64,000 nt of DNA from Kangiella sp. TOML190 (GTDB taxonomy: Bacteria; Pseudomonadota; Gammaproteobacteria; Enterobacterales; Kangiellaceae): the NCBI RefSeq assembly GCF_023706045.1, contig NZ_BQYL01000001.1, positions 124,001-188,000 on the forward strand, given 5' to 3'. The position numbers and the translations under genes are program-made. Below the pieces are notes generated by a model that saw nothing but the letters and a program-made list of their open reading frames with translations, was not told where the DNA came from and ran no database searches. Shown here in pieces: positions 56,182-64,000 of this stretch. Position 1 is the stretch's first letter, and the number at the start of each line of letters is the position of its first letter.

Positions 56182-57570
56182 GTGAAGAAACTCACAATAA
56201 TTATTTTTTTTGTGTTAGGTTTCAATGCAAGCTTGCATTGCCAAGTCCAACCAGCTCCCAAAATAACGCCGCAATTAATTTGTTTTGAAAATAACAAAAA
56301 GTGCTTCGCCTTGGAGAAGATTTTACAATCGTCAAAAAAGTTTACAGTGAAAAAACTTTCTAAGAATCGGCGGCTAATCATTTTTGCACAACAAATCGAT
56401 TTAAACCTGTTCGAACAATTAGTAAAGAAATATCAAGCAACAGCAATCCAAAAACGACAAGCGCTACAACAAAGCGTAAACCTACTAAATCATAATTCGG
56501 TCAGCAGCCTAAAACGCCTTTTAGCAAAGTTTTATCGGCAAAAAGTCATAAAGAACTTAAATTCGATTGCTATCAATAATGCGCTAGAAGTACACATTAA
56601 TGCTCAGTACCTTAAGTGGTTTGATCAGTTTGTAATTGCTGCTGATCATTTGAATATCACTCCAAAAAATTCAACAACCGCTAGTGCTACTTTGCTACAA
56701 AATCACGAACAGAGACGTAATAAAACCTCCTCTTCCAAAGCTTCTTTAGTCTTAGCCATCATTGATTCTGGAGTCAGTACCAAGCACCAAGATTTACAGC
56801 ATATAACCAACATTAAACAATTCAATCCTAAAGATGGCAGTTATCATTTGCACGACTCGGCCCTTGGGCATGGCACTGGCGTCTTCAGTTTGCTCGCTCA
56901 AAAAAACACATTTGCAGAAGAACACAATCAACAAATTGAATTTTTATCCTGCAATGGACTACCGCAAGGAAAATACAATTTTCTAACTGTGCTGAAATGT
57001 TTGAACTGGTTATTTTTACAGCCGCAAGTAGATATGATTCTTAATCCTTGGTTAGTCGATAAGGCTGGCTGCAATTTAGAATTGGCAGCCGCTTTAAACA
57101 TGACTTGGGCGGCTAATAGTTTTGTGGTTTTTCCGTCTGGGAATTATGGCCCCGAGCAAAGTTTCTCACCTGCCAATTATCGTTTGTACGACGGTTCGCC
57201 AATTTTAAGCATAGGCTCGATAGATCAAGCAGGTAAGCTTAATCAGAACTCTAGCTTTGCCACAAGCAGTTGCGATAACAACTTTTCCGCCCCTAGATTT
57301 GTAGAAGCTGCCGATGCTTTGAAAGTAGCAGTTCCTTTTACCGAAAGTAGTTATCAACAGGTCTCTGGAACTTCCTACGCCATTGCCCTTTTTGCTCGTA
57401 AGCTGGCGAGTTTGATAATGGAGAATCCTAATGTATCTAACAAAGACATGTATGACGCATTAGTCCGCTCTGGGCAGAACCAACAAGCAAAAGAAGCTTA
57501 TGGTTATGGCGTGCTTGATTTACAAAAAGCTCAACAACAATTAAGCGAAAAGATACATGGCAACCAGTAA
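56182..57570 (+). CDS. divergent subtilase-like protein
   Basis: The start is a GTG at 56182 with AAAGGAA twelve bases upstream. The 462-residue protein has a signal peptide (about 1-20) and a basic, Lys/Gln-rich N-terminal 180 residues without an I9 signature, then a subtilase core with all key residues: Asp195 (IIDSGVS), His230 (LGHGTGV), Asn321 (FPSGNYG) and Ser397 (VSGTSYA). Spacing between His and Ser is short and the usual GTHVAG is GTGVFS. It diverges from the lipoprotein-S8 pair. It may be an active but specialised protease, or bind peptides only. Confidence 0.8.
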   Translation: MKKLTIIIFFVLGFNASLHCQVQPAPKITPQLICFENNKKCFALEKILQSSKKFTVKKLSKNRRLIIFAQQIDLNLFEQLVKKYQATAIQKRQALQQSVNLLNHNSVSSLKRLLAKFYRQKVIKNLNSIAINNALEVHINAQYLKWFDQFVIAADHLNITPKNSTTASATLLQNHEQRRNKTSSSKASLVLAIIDSGVSTKHQDLQHITNIKQFNPKDGSYHLHDSALGHGTGVFSLLAQKNTFAEEHNQQIEFLSCNGLPQGKYNFLTVLKCLNWLFLQPQVDMILNPWLVDKAGCNLELAAALNMTWAANSFVVFPSGNYGPEQSFSPANYRLYDGSPILSIGSIDQAGKLNQNSSFATSSCDNNFSAPRFVEAADALKVAVPFTESSYQQVSGTSYAIALFARKLASLIMENPNVSNKDMYDALVRSGQNQQAKEAYGYGVLDLQKAQQQLSEKIHGNQ

Positions 57571-57630
57571 AGCAAGATTGATACGAGTAGAGCTTCTATG
57601 CTAAAGCTGTTTATTCGAAAGACACGGCTT

Positions 57631-57687
57631 TGATCTTTTTAAAATGCGAAGTTTAGTTTTCTAAAAAAGCCAATTTTAAAAAGATCA
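57631..57687. repeat. perfect 15-bp inverted repeat with 27-base spacer
   Basis: TGATCTTTTTAAAAT (57631-57645) and ATTTTAAAAAGATCA (57673-57687) are exact inverted copies in the 145-base gap between the convergent subtilase-like gene and lysS. No T-tract follows the right arm, so it does not look like a standard terminator. Confidence 0.6.
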
Positions 57688-57715
57688 GAATCGTAGTGTT
57701 AAAAGAAAAAAGGCT

Positions 57716-59215
57716 CTATTCCGGGCGCATATGCGGGAATAGCAATACATCGCGAATACTTGGCGAATCGGTAAGTAGCATCACCAGACGATCAATACCA
57801 ATCCCCTCGCCTGCGGTTGGCGGCAAACCATACTCCAAGGCACGAATGTAATCGGCATCATAATGCATGGCTTCATCATCGCCCGCATCTTTAGCTTCAA
57901 CTTGTGCTTTAAAGCGCTCCGCTTGATCTTCGGCATCATTAAGCTCGGAGAAGCCATTGGCCAATTCACGACCACCGGCAAAGAACTCAAAACGATCGGT
58001 AATAAAAGGATTTTCATCATTCCTGCGCGCCAGCGGAGAGACTTCGGCTGGATAGGCCATTATAAAGGTTGGCTGAATTAATTTTGCTTCTGCCAACTCT
58101 TCAAAAATTTCAATTTGAACTTTACCTAAACCCCAAGACTCTTCTAACTTAAGGTGGAATTTCTTAGCCACTTCACGCGCAGACTCTAAATTCGCTAGCT
58201 GCTCCATGCTAATGCTCGGTTCATGCTTGATAATCGCTTCTAGCACTGTCATACGCTCAAACGGCTTACCAAAATCATAAGTCTCACCAGCCGATTCAAA
58301 CACGGTTTTACCCAAAACAGCCTCTACTGTATAGCGCAGCATGTCTTCGGTTAAGTTCATCAGATCTTGGTAATCTGCATAACCCCAGTAAAATTCCAAC
58401 ATGGTGAATTCAGGATTATGCCGAGTTGATAAACCTTCGTTGCGGAAGTTGCGATTGATCTCAAAAACTTTTTCCAAACCGCCCACCACCAAGCGTTTTA
58501 AATACAACTCTGGCGCAACGCGCAAAAACAGCGGCATATCCAAAGCATTATGATGAGTCTCAAACGGACGTGCTGTCGCACCACCAGGGATCACGTGCAT
58601 CATTGGCGTTTCTACTTCTAAGAAATCACGCGCTTCCAAAAAATCGCGGATCGCTTTAACCACTTTTGAGCGAGCGACAAAAGTCGCGCGCGAATCTTGG
58701 TTCACGATCAGATCCACATAGCGCTGACGATAACGCGTTTCTTGATCCGACAAGCCACCCCACTTATCTGGCAGTGGGCGCAAAGCTTTGGTTAATAACT
58801 TGATTGAGGAAGCCTTAACCGATAACTCGCCCTTATTGGTTTTAAACACACTACCTTCGATACCAACGATATCGCCAATATCCCAAGTTTTAAAATCATC
58901 ATAAACCTCATCGCCGACCTGATCTTTGCGTACATAGGACTGAATGCGACCAGACATATCTTGGATGGTGATAAAAGAAGCTTTACCCATATTACGGAAC
59001 AACATGATACGACCGGCAACCTTAACCTTCTGTCCGATTTCTTCGAGCTCAGCTTTGTCGTTCTCGCCAAACTCAGCCACCAAATTTGCAGCTACCGTAT
59101 CGCGCCGAAAATCATTCGGGAAAGCAATCCCCTGTTTTCGTTTTTCCGCCAACTTTTGCTTGCGCAGAGTAATTTGCTCGTTGACGTCAACTACTGGGTT
59201 TTCTTGATTGCTCAT
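57716..59215 (-). CDS. lysS: lysyl-tRNA synthetase (class II)
   Basis: LysS charges tRNA-Lys. From the ATG at 59215 (AGAGGTG about ten bases upstream; a longer reading to 59305 is rejected) the protein has 499 residues, against 505 in E. coli. The N-terminal OB-fold anticodon domain ([24 protein letters not shown]) is followed by class II motifs: motif 2 in [23 protein letters not shown] and motif 3 in [18 protein letters not shown]. It follows prfB, the conserved prfB-lysS order. Confidence 0.97.
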   Translation of the reverse strand: MSNQENPVVDVNEQITLRKQKLAEKRKQGIAFPNDFRRDTVAANLVAEFGENDKAELEEIGQKVKVAGRIMLFRNMGKASFITIQDMSGRIQSYVRKDQVGDEVYDDFKTWDIGDIVGIEGSVFKTNKGELSVKASSIKLLTKALRPLPDKWGGLSDQETRYRQRYVDLIVNQDSRATFVARSKVVKAIRDFLEARDFLEVETPMMHVIPGGATARPFETHHNALDMPLFLRVAPELYLKRLVVGGLEKVFEINRNFRNEGLSTRHNPEFTMLEFYWGYADYQDLMNLTEDMLRYTVEAVLGKTVFESAGETYDFGKPFERMTVLEAIIKHEPSISMEQLANLESAREVAKKFHLKLEESWGLGKVQIEIFEELAEAKLIQPTFIMAYPAEVSPLARRNDENPFITDRFEFFAGGRELANGFSELNDAEDQAERFKAQVEAKDAGDDEAMHYDADYIRALEYGLPPTAGEGIGIDRLVMLLTDSPSIRDVLLFPHMRPE

Positions 59216-59350
59216 GTTTTTTGTTTCACCTCTTTCATCAATACGATGATCATTTCTTACTACTTTAAATACATTTTTTAGAGCGCTTTTGCTAAACATA
59301 ACCACATCTAAGCGTTATGAGCGTAGCAAAGGCAAGCGTAATAGCTTAGA

Positions 59351-60446
59351 TTAAACGCCGGCTTTAAGGCTAGCCTCAATAAATCCGTCCAAATCACCAT
59401 CAAGTACAGCTTGAGTATTCGATGACTCATGACCAGTTCGTAAATCTTTAATTCGCGATTGATCCAGCACATAGGATCGGATCTGACTGCCCCAGCCAAT
59501 ATCCGACTTACCCTCTTCCATCGCCTGCTGCTCAGCCTGTTGCTTTTGAATTTCTAGCTCATACAACTTGGCTTTAAGCATTTTCATGGCCTCAGCACGA
59601 TTTTTGTGCTGCGAGCGATCATTTTGACACTGTACCACTACATTGGTCGGCAAGTGGGTGATCCGGATCGCCGAATCGGTTTTATTAACGTGCTGACCGC
59701 CTGCGCCCGAGGCACGGAAAGTATCAGTGCGCAGATCCGCAGGATTAATATCAATCTCGATATCGTCATCCACTTCCGGATAAACAAAAACGGAAGCAAA
59801 GGAAGTATGGCGACGATTGCCCGAATCAAAAGGCGACTTGCGCACCAAGCGATGCACCCCAGTTTCGGTTCTTAGCCAGCCGTATGCATATTCGCCATCA
59901 ATTTTAATAGTCGCATTCTTCAAACCCGCGACCTCGCCCGCCGACTCTTCGGTGACTTCTACCTTAAAGCCGCGACTTTCCGCCCAACGCAGATACATCC
60001 GAAATATCATGCTGGCCCAATCTTGTGCCTCGGTACCACCAGAGCCTGACTGAATATCCAAGTAACAATTATTTTCGTCCATCTCGCCAGAGAACATACG
60101 GCGAAACTCTAATTTGGCTAGTTTTTTCTCAAAATCTGCCGCCTCAGCCTCAATTAAAGCCACCGAGTCAGCATCATTCTCCTCAACCGACATTTCCAAT
60201 AAATCTTGGTTGTCAGAAATTCCCTCTTCTAGCTTAAGGATGGTCTCGACCACCGCTTCTAACTTAGCTCGTTCTTGGCCTAAGGCTTGAGCACGCTCCT
60301 GATCGTTCCAAACGTCAGGCTGCTCTAATTCACGGGAAACTTCTTCTAATCGTTCTTGCTTAATATCGAAGTCAAAGATACCCCCTCAGCGTTAGTAAAC
60401 GCTCAGCCATATCTTTTAAATGTTCTCGGATAGGATTAACTTCCAA
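59351..60446 (-). CDS. prfB: peptide chain release factor 2, expressed by programmed +1 frameshift
   Basis: RF2 releases the chain at UGA and UAA codons. The first frame runs from a TTG at 60446 (GGA-type ribosome site about seven bases upstream) through [23 protein letters not shown] to a UGA at 60372-60374. After a +1 shift it continues [11 protein letters not shown]... to the stop at 59351, giving about 364 residues (E. coli 365). The stop-codon recognition motif is Ser-Pro-Phe (KSPFDSG) and the catalytic GGQ is in [15 protein letters not shown]. An ATG-started reading of only 300 residues (60253) would miss the N-terminus. Confidence 0.96.
60371..60386 (-). other. prfB: prfB programmed frameshift site
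   Basis: The minus strand reads AGG GGG TAT CTT TGA C, the conserved signal: a Shine-Dalgarno-like AGGGGG three bases before CTT, a slippery CTT and an in-frame UGA followed by C. High RF2 terminates at UGA; low RF2 allows slippage to UUU and reading of GAC. This gives autoregulation by RF2 level, as known in E. coli. Confidence 0.95.
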
Positions 60447-60612
60447 AATGCTTTCCAATCGTTATAGGCAAGTGCCCAAAGGTCGTGTATTTTAACCAAT
60501 ATCCTGATCAGTGCCTAGCCCAATTGGGCTTCAAGCCTATTTAAATGACAAGAATGTTTATTATGACCAGCAAAGAAACTGTTATCACTAGGATAACCTA
60601 GTCTCTCACGCA

Positions 60613-60650
60613 ATAAAAAGCAGCTAACCAACAAGGTTAACTGCTTTTAT
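60613..60650 (-). terminator. rho-independent terminator of the S9 peptidase gene
   Basis: AAAAGCAG-C-TAACC pairs with GGTTAACTGCTTTT over 14 bp with one mismatch and an AACAA loop; the minus strand continues in T-rich sequence about 40 bases past the peptidase stop. Confidence 0.85.
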
Positions 60651-60690
60651 AATGAACTTTAGCCCCAAATGATTAACGGCAATTAATCGG

Positions 60691-62616
60691 CTAGAGCGTT
60701 TCTTTCAACCATCGAAAAAATTCACGCTGCCAAACAATACCGTTTTGCGGTGTTAGAACCCAGTGATTCTCTTCTGGGAAATATAAAAATCGGCTTTTCA
60801 AACCTCGTAACTTGGCAGCTTGGAATGCCTGAATACCCTGCCCAGGAGGAACTCGATAGTCCTTACCACCATGAATCACTAACATTGGGGCATCCCATTT
60901 TCCAACAAAATTACTGGGATTAAATTCTGTATAGGCTTTTTGAGCAGCGGCATTATCTTTATCCCAATAAGCACCGCCTATATCGTAATTAACAAAGAAC
61001 ATTTCTTCTGTTGTTCCATACATGCTACGCAAATCGAAAACCCCATCATGAGCAATAAAGGTTTTAAAGCGCTTATCGTGGTGACCGGCTAGATAAAACA
61101 CTGAATAACCACCAAAACTTGCACCAATAGCACCTAAGCGATTCTTATCAACATAGCTTTCTTTTGTAACGTCATCGATAGCATCTAAATAATCTTGCAT
61201 GGCACCGCCACCCCAGTCTTTACTGATGGCACGATTCCAATCAACCCCATGACCTGGCATACCACGGCGATTTGGTGCCACGATGATATAACCTTGCGAG
61301 GCCATTAGCTGGAAATTCCAGCGATAAGAGTAAAATTGTGACAACGCAGATTGCGGGCCACCTTGAGCGTATAGCAAGGTCGGGTATTTTTTACTTTTGT
61401 TAAAGCCGGGCGGATAAATGACCCATACCAACATATCATTGCCGTCTTTGGTTTTTACCATACGCTTTTTCACGGTTGGTAATTTCAAACCCGCGTACAA
61501 CTCATCATTTACCTTAGTTAAGGCTTTTAGCGCTTTGCTCTCCTTATCAAAAGTAAAAATTTCCTTTGCCGAGTTCATGCTATTACGGGTAACAATAACC
61601 TTTCCTTGAACTTCGCCAACAATGCCATTCACATCGAACTGACCATCGGTCAATTGAATGATTTTTGGTGCGTCAGAGCCTTTGCCAGCAACAGCGACTT
61701 TAAATAACTGTTGAGTGCCGTCAACTGGTGCTATGAAGTAAATATGGTCACCATCATTATTCCAGAAAAAACTATTAACGGTTCCGTCCCAATGAGCGGT
61801 TAAATTAATATCTTTATTGCCATCTTTGATGATGATGTCACTTTTATCGGCTTCATAACCTGGTGTTTTCATCTGTAGCCATGCCAACTGACCTTTGGTT
61901 GAAAATGCTGGGTACTTATCATAGCCAAGATTATTTTTGGTCAAGTTTGTGGTCGTTTTCTTGGCTAAATTATATTGATAAATATCTGTGTTGGTACTGG
62001 TGACATAATCGGTTCCAGCCTTTTTCTTGCTCACATAAATAATATTTTTGCCTTCTGGGCCCCAAATATAATCTTCAGGCCCGCCAAAAGGCGATTGCGG
62101 AGTTGAGTATGGCTCATCAGGCATAATGCCGACCATCTTTTCGGTCGCTAAATCCTGATAAAAAACATGATTAAAACTACCATCATTCCACTCATCCCAA
62201 TGGCGATAGTCCAAATCATCAAATACATAGGCATCGGCATTTGATAACGAAGAATACCTTTCTTTAGCCAACACTTTATTCAGCTTTACAGGCTTATGTA
62301 ATAATTTTTTTGTTCCATCCGGAGACAAGTCTCTATCAGCCATTAGGCCTTGATAATTTTCGACCAACTGAGTCGCGCCGTCTTTAATGGCAACTTGATA
62401 AACTTTGCTACTGAAATCATTATCCTTAACGCTTGGTACCGTCACTTTATAAAACACATGGGTTTTCGCATGATTAATCCCCAATGGACTCACCCGCTTC
62501 ACTTCCCACAGCAATTCTGGTGTCATCACTTTATCTTTGGCATCTAACTGCGGTGAAACTGTCGTCGCCAATCCTAGCAAGAGACCATAGTGAGTTATCA
62601 TTTTTCTAAACTTCAT
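60691..62616 (-). CDS. secreted S9 prolyl oligopeptidase family protein
   Basis: The 641-residue protein has a signal peptide (about 1-26), an eight-bladed-type beta-propeller N-terminal part with WNDGSFNHVFYQ-like and NNDGDHIYFIAP segments, and a C-terminal alpha/beta-hydrolase domain from about 385. The catalytic triad is Ser500 (GASFGGYS), Asp586 (HGGKDYRVPP) and His618 (EENHWVL). It should be a periplasmic dipeptidyl- or acylaminoacyl-peptidase cutting short peptides. It is a single gene with its own terminator. Confidence 0.93.
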   Translation of the reverse strand: MKFRKMITHYGLLLGLATTVSPQLDAKDKVMTPELLWEVKRVSPLGINHAKTHVFYKVTVPSVKDNDFSSKVYQVAIKDGATQLVENYQGLMADRDLSPDGTKKLLHKPVKLNKVLAKERYSSLSNADAYVFDDLDYRHWDEWNDGSFNHVFYQDLATEKMVGIMPDEPYSTPQSPFGGPEDYIWGPEGKNIIYVSKKKAGTDYVTSTNTDIYQYNLAKKTTTNLTKNNLGYDKYPAFSTKGQLAWLQMKTPGYEADKSDIIIKDGNKDINLTAHWDGTVNSFFWNNDGDHIYFIAPVDGTQQLFKVAVAGKGSDAPKIIQLTDGQFDVNGIVGEVQGKVIVTRNSMNSAKEIFTFDKESKALKALTKVNDELYAGLKLPTVKKRMVKTKDGNDMLVWVIYPPGFNKSKKYPTLLYAQGGPQSALSQFYSYRWNFQLMASQGYIIVAPNRRGMPGHGVDWNRAISKDWGGGAMQDYLDAIDDVTKESYVDKNRLGAIGASFGGYSVFYLAGHHDKRFKTFIAHDGVFDLRSMYGTTEEMFFVNYDIGGAYWDKDNAAAQKAYTEFNPSNFVGKWDAPMLVIHGGKDYRVPPGQGIQAFQAAKLRGLKSRFLYFPEENHWVLTPQNGIVWQREFFRWLKETL

Positions 62617-62783
62617 ACCATCTACTCTTCATGAACATTAGCAGATAAGAATACAGAAACGAGTTTATAAAAGAAAGGTGCTAGTCAATGATCTAAAAGT
62701 GGTGTATTTTTTATTCAAACAAAGAACACATCAGATCCAATTTCGGTTCGTAATGTCAGTGAAGCCAACAAAAAGTGAATTTT

Positions 62784-63407
62784 ATGGGCAACTCAAACTA
62801 TCCACCGTCAATTCACCTAGAAGATGACATTAAGAAATTGACTCCTTTGATGCGTCAATTCCCTTTTGCAACCGTAATTTCTGTTCACCAAGGTGAAATT
62901 GAAGTGACTCAAGCGCCTCTTGTATTTCAAGAAGTTAGTGGCAGGATATATCTTTATGGGCACCTAGCTGGAAACAATGCTCATGGCGATTATTTAGCAA
63001 ATGCTAACGTCACTGTGATTTTCCATGGACCCAATTGCTACATCTCGCCTAATGACTACGCAACGAAACAACTGCCTACTTGGAATAGTTTATCAGTACA
63101 TATCAAGGGCAATTGTCAAACCACCAAAGATCCTGATGAGCTTTACCGAATTTTAGAAATGATGGCCGATCAATTTGAAGAAGATAGCCCATCTGATAAG
63201 CCGAATTACAAGATACAAAGAACTGAAGAAAAAACCGCACGCCTGATTCTTCATATCACCGGTTTTAAGATTGAAGTTACCGAAATTATTGGCCGCTATA
63301 AACTATCGAAAGATAAAACAAGAGAAGATATTCAGTTGGCGGGAGAAAAATTGAAAAAATCAGTGCCAAGTTGTCCAAATGAAGTTATCGACCACTTAAT
63401 ACAGTAA
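62784..63407 (+). CDS. PaiB family FMN-binding protein
   Basis: This 207-residue cytosolic protein has the split-barrel flavin-binding fold of the PaiB group: FPFATVISVHQGEIEVTQAPLVF, YLYGHLAGNNAH, VIFHGPNCYISPNDY and PTWNSLSVHIKG are all family signatures. In Bacillus PaiB is linked to negative control of proteases and sporulation; here its role is unknown, and a detoxifying or flavin-reductase-like role is equally possible. The ATG at 62784 is used; a GTG three codons upstream is also open. Its 3' end overlaps the convergent small gene by 12 bases. Confidence 0.85.
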   Translation: MGNSNYPPSIHLEDDIKKLTPLMRQFPFATVISVHQGEIEVTQAPLVFQEVSGRIYLYGHLAGNNAHGDYLANANVTVIFHGPNCYISPNDYATKQLPTWNSLSVHIKGNCQTTKDPDELYRILEMMADQFEEDSPSDKPNYKIQRTEEKTARLILHITGFKIEVTEIIGRYKLSKDKTREDIQLAGEKLKKSVPSCPNEVIDHLIQ

Positions 63408-63611
63408 TTCTATAACGCCTATTATCACCACTACCAACAAGAGTGCAAACCAAATAAATGATAAGCCAATATCTCCTACCATGTATGTTGTTGGTTTTTC
63501 TTTATAATATTCGTGATATTCTCTTCTATAGTTACTAGACGTTAAATATCTCCAAGCTTTAAAAAGATTAGAGAAACTAGTTATCGAAGACAGAGAATCA
63601 AATAATTCCAT
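63396..63611 (-). CDS. small single-span membrane protein
   Basis: A 71-residue open frame with a polar N-terminus (RREYHEYYKEKPTTYMVGD) and one C-terminal membrane span (about 48-69, LSFIWFALLLVVVIIGVIELL). I recognise no family. It begins with an ATG in an AT-rich stretch, its end overlaps the PaiB-like gene tail to tail, and composition is plausible for a real gene, but support is only the open frame and the clean hydrophobic segment. Confidence 0.5.
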   Translation of the reverse strand: MELFDSLSSITSFSNLFKAWRYLTSSNYRREYHEYYKEKPTTYMVGDIGLSFIWFALLLVVVIIGVIELLY

Positions 63612-63646
63612 ATTGAGTCCAAATTCCTATATTTTTCTTTGTTCAT

Positions 63647-63765
63647 AAAATTCCTAGACTAAACTTAGGCGAGACAAATTTAAAATTTCTGAGAGGAGTT
63701 TACTCTAGTAAATGACCCGATGAAATTTTAGATTTAACAAAGCCTAAGTGACGGATAGGAATTTT
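63647..63765. repeat. palindromic intergenic element, copy 2 (core AGTTTACTCTAGTAAATGA)
   Basis: A 119-bp imperfect palindrome: outer arms start AAAATTCCTA and end TAGGAATTTT, inner arms CTTAGGC (63664-63670) and GCCTAAG (63742-63748), then AAATTTAAAATTTC (63676-63689) facing GAAATTTTAGATTT (63722-63735), with the TTTACT-CT-AGTAAA core in the middle. It begins right at the stop codon of the DUF4442 gene and may also end its transcript. Copy 1 is at 15272-15350. Confidence 0.8.
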
Positions 63766-64000
63766 AACGACGTTTAGGAGTCCAAGCCCATACCATCTGA
63801 GCTCCAATGGGTTCTTTTCCTTCTTCATCGGTAACCGTAACTGCTACCTCAACTTCGCCTTTCTCGGTATTGAGAATATTTTCAATTTGCTCATCAGTTA
63901 AATGTGCTTTGGCGGTTAAGGCGCCAACCGCTCTTTTAACATAATTGATATTCATGGATTTAATCACAGGGATCTTATCGTCAGGCACATTCATACCTAC
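63764..64000 (-). CDS. DUF4442 hotdog-fold protein, 5' end beyond the window
   Basis: Only the last 78 codons are in the window. The sequence (KSMNINYVKRAVGALTAKAHL..., GEVEVAVTVTDEEGKEPIGAQMVWAWTPKRR) matches the C-terminal half of DUF4442 proteins, thioesterase-like hotdog folds of about 150 residues. An internal ATG at 63994 exists, but the family continues upstream, so the true start lies past the edge. Function is unknown, possibly acyl-CoA binding or hydrolysis. Confidence 0.75.
   Translation of the reverse strand, partial: VGMNVPDDKIPVIKSMNINYVKRAVGALTAKAHLTDEQIENILNTEKGEVEVAVTVTDEEGKEPIGAQMVWAWTPKRR

Noticed and set aside
59216-59305. A 30-residue N-terminal extension of LysS
   Set aside because: It has no family match, and the ATG at 59215 has a good ribosome site and gives the usual length.
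59351-60253. prfB as a 300-residue gene starting at ATG 60253
   Set aside because: The preceding sequence carries the frameshift site and the conserved RF2 N-terminus in the expected frames.
1-64000. tRNA, rRNA, CRISPR array, insertion sequence or prophage
   Set aside because: No T-loop signatures, no spaced direct repeats, and no transposase, integrase or phage structural gene were seen; the window is almost fully explained by chromosomal genes.

Overview
The window is an ordinary-looking gammaproteobacterial chromosome segment of moderate, slightly AT-leaning base composition. Gene order is that of the gamma subdivision: ndk-rlmN-pilF-rodZ-ispG-hisS-yfgM-bamB-der; ruvB-ybgC-tolQRAB-pal-cpoB; rpoE-rseA-rseC-mucD / lepA-lepB-DUF4845-rnc-era-recO-pdxJ-acpS. 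Many secreted peptidases (families M28, S8 twice, S9, DUF885) and a lipid/redox repertoire with no carbohydrate catabolism suggest a marine, peptide-using heterotroph. My best guess is a Kangiella-like member of the Oceanospirillales side, inferred from memory of synteny and not tested. I saw no tRNA, rRNA, CRISPR, insertion sequence or prophage gene.

Layout. 1-16 kb: the 3'-truncated guaB diverges from xseA; an MscS channel follows, then the long leftward run der to ndk, with two accessory genes (a DUF3224 protein and a Sel1-type protein) inserted between hisS and ispG; then queC and queE for 7-deazaguanine synthesis. 16-25 kb: the Tol-Pal operon preceded by ruvB (ruvA and ruvC are not adjacent), a YheS-type ABC-F ATPase and the MntP manganese exporter. 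25-30 kb: a lone PgaC-like glycosyltransferase, a secreted M28 peptidase, glutathione peroxidase and an SDR, with two non-coding palindromic elements flanking the SDR. 30-45 kb: the acpS-to-lepA operon and the envelope-stress locus mucD/rseC/rseA/rpoE, divergent from nadB; then ygfX, sdhE and ygfZ. 45-50 kb: a secreted peroxiredoxin, a small ECF sigma cassette, a DUF885 peptidase lipoprotein and a solenoid protein made of eight 18-residue repeats. 50-64 kb: fabA-fabB, a secreted methyltransferase-like protein, two subtilases flanking a lipoprotein, lysS-prfB with its programmed frameshift, an S9 peptidase, a PaiB-like protein, and a DUF4442 gene cut by the right edge.

How it works together. 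Most genes serve core information processing (GTPases Der, Era and LepA; RNase III; RlmN; RF2; LysRS; HisRS) and envelope building (BamB, Tol-Pal, FabA/FabB, LepB, the sigma-E circuit). Three sigma-E-like promoters can be read by eye, in front of rpoE, rseA and mucD, and a strong terminator separates rseA from rseC. The canonical rseB is absent, so the stress circuit looks rewired. Other unusual signals are three kinds of intergenic palindromic element (one in two copies 48 kb apart), the DDGSG solenoid, a FadR-like operator at fabA, a short RodZ, and a divergent subtilase. I found no clearly new multi-gene defence or mobile system.
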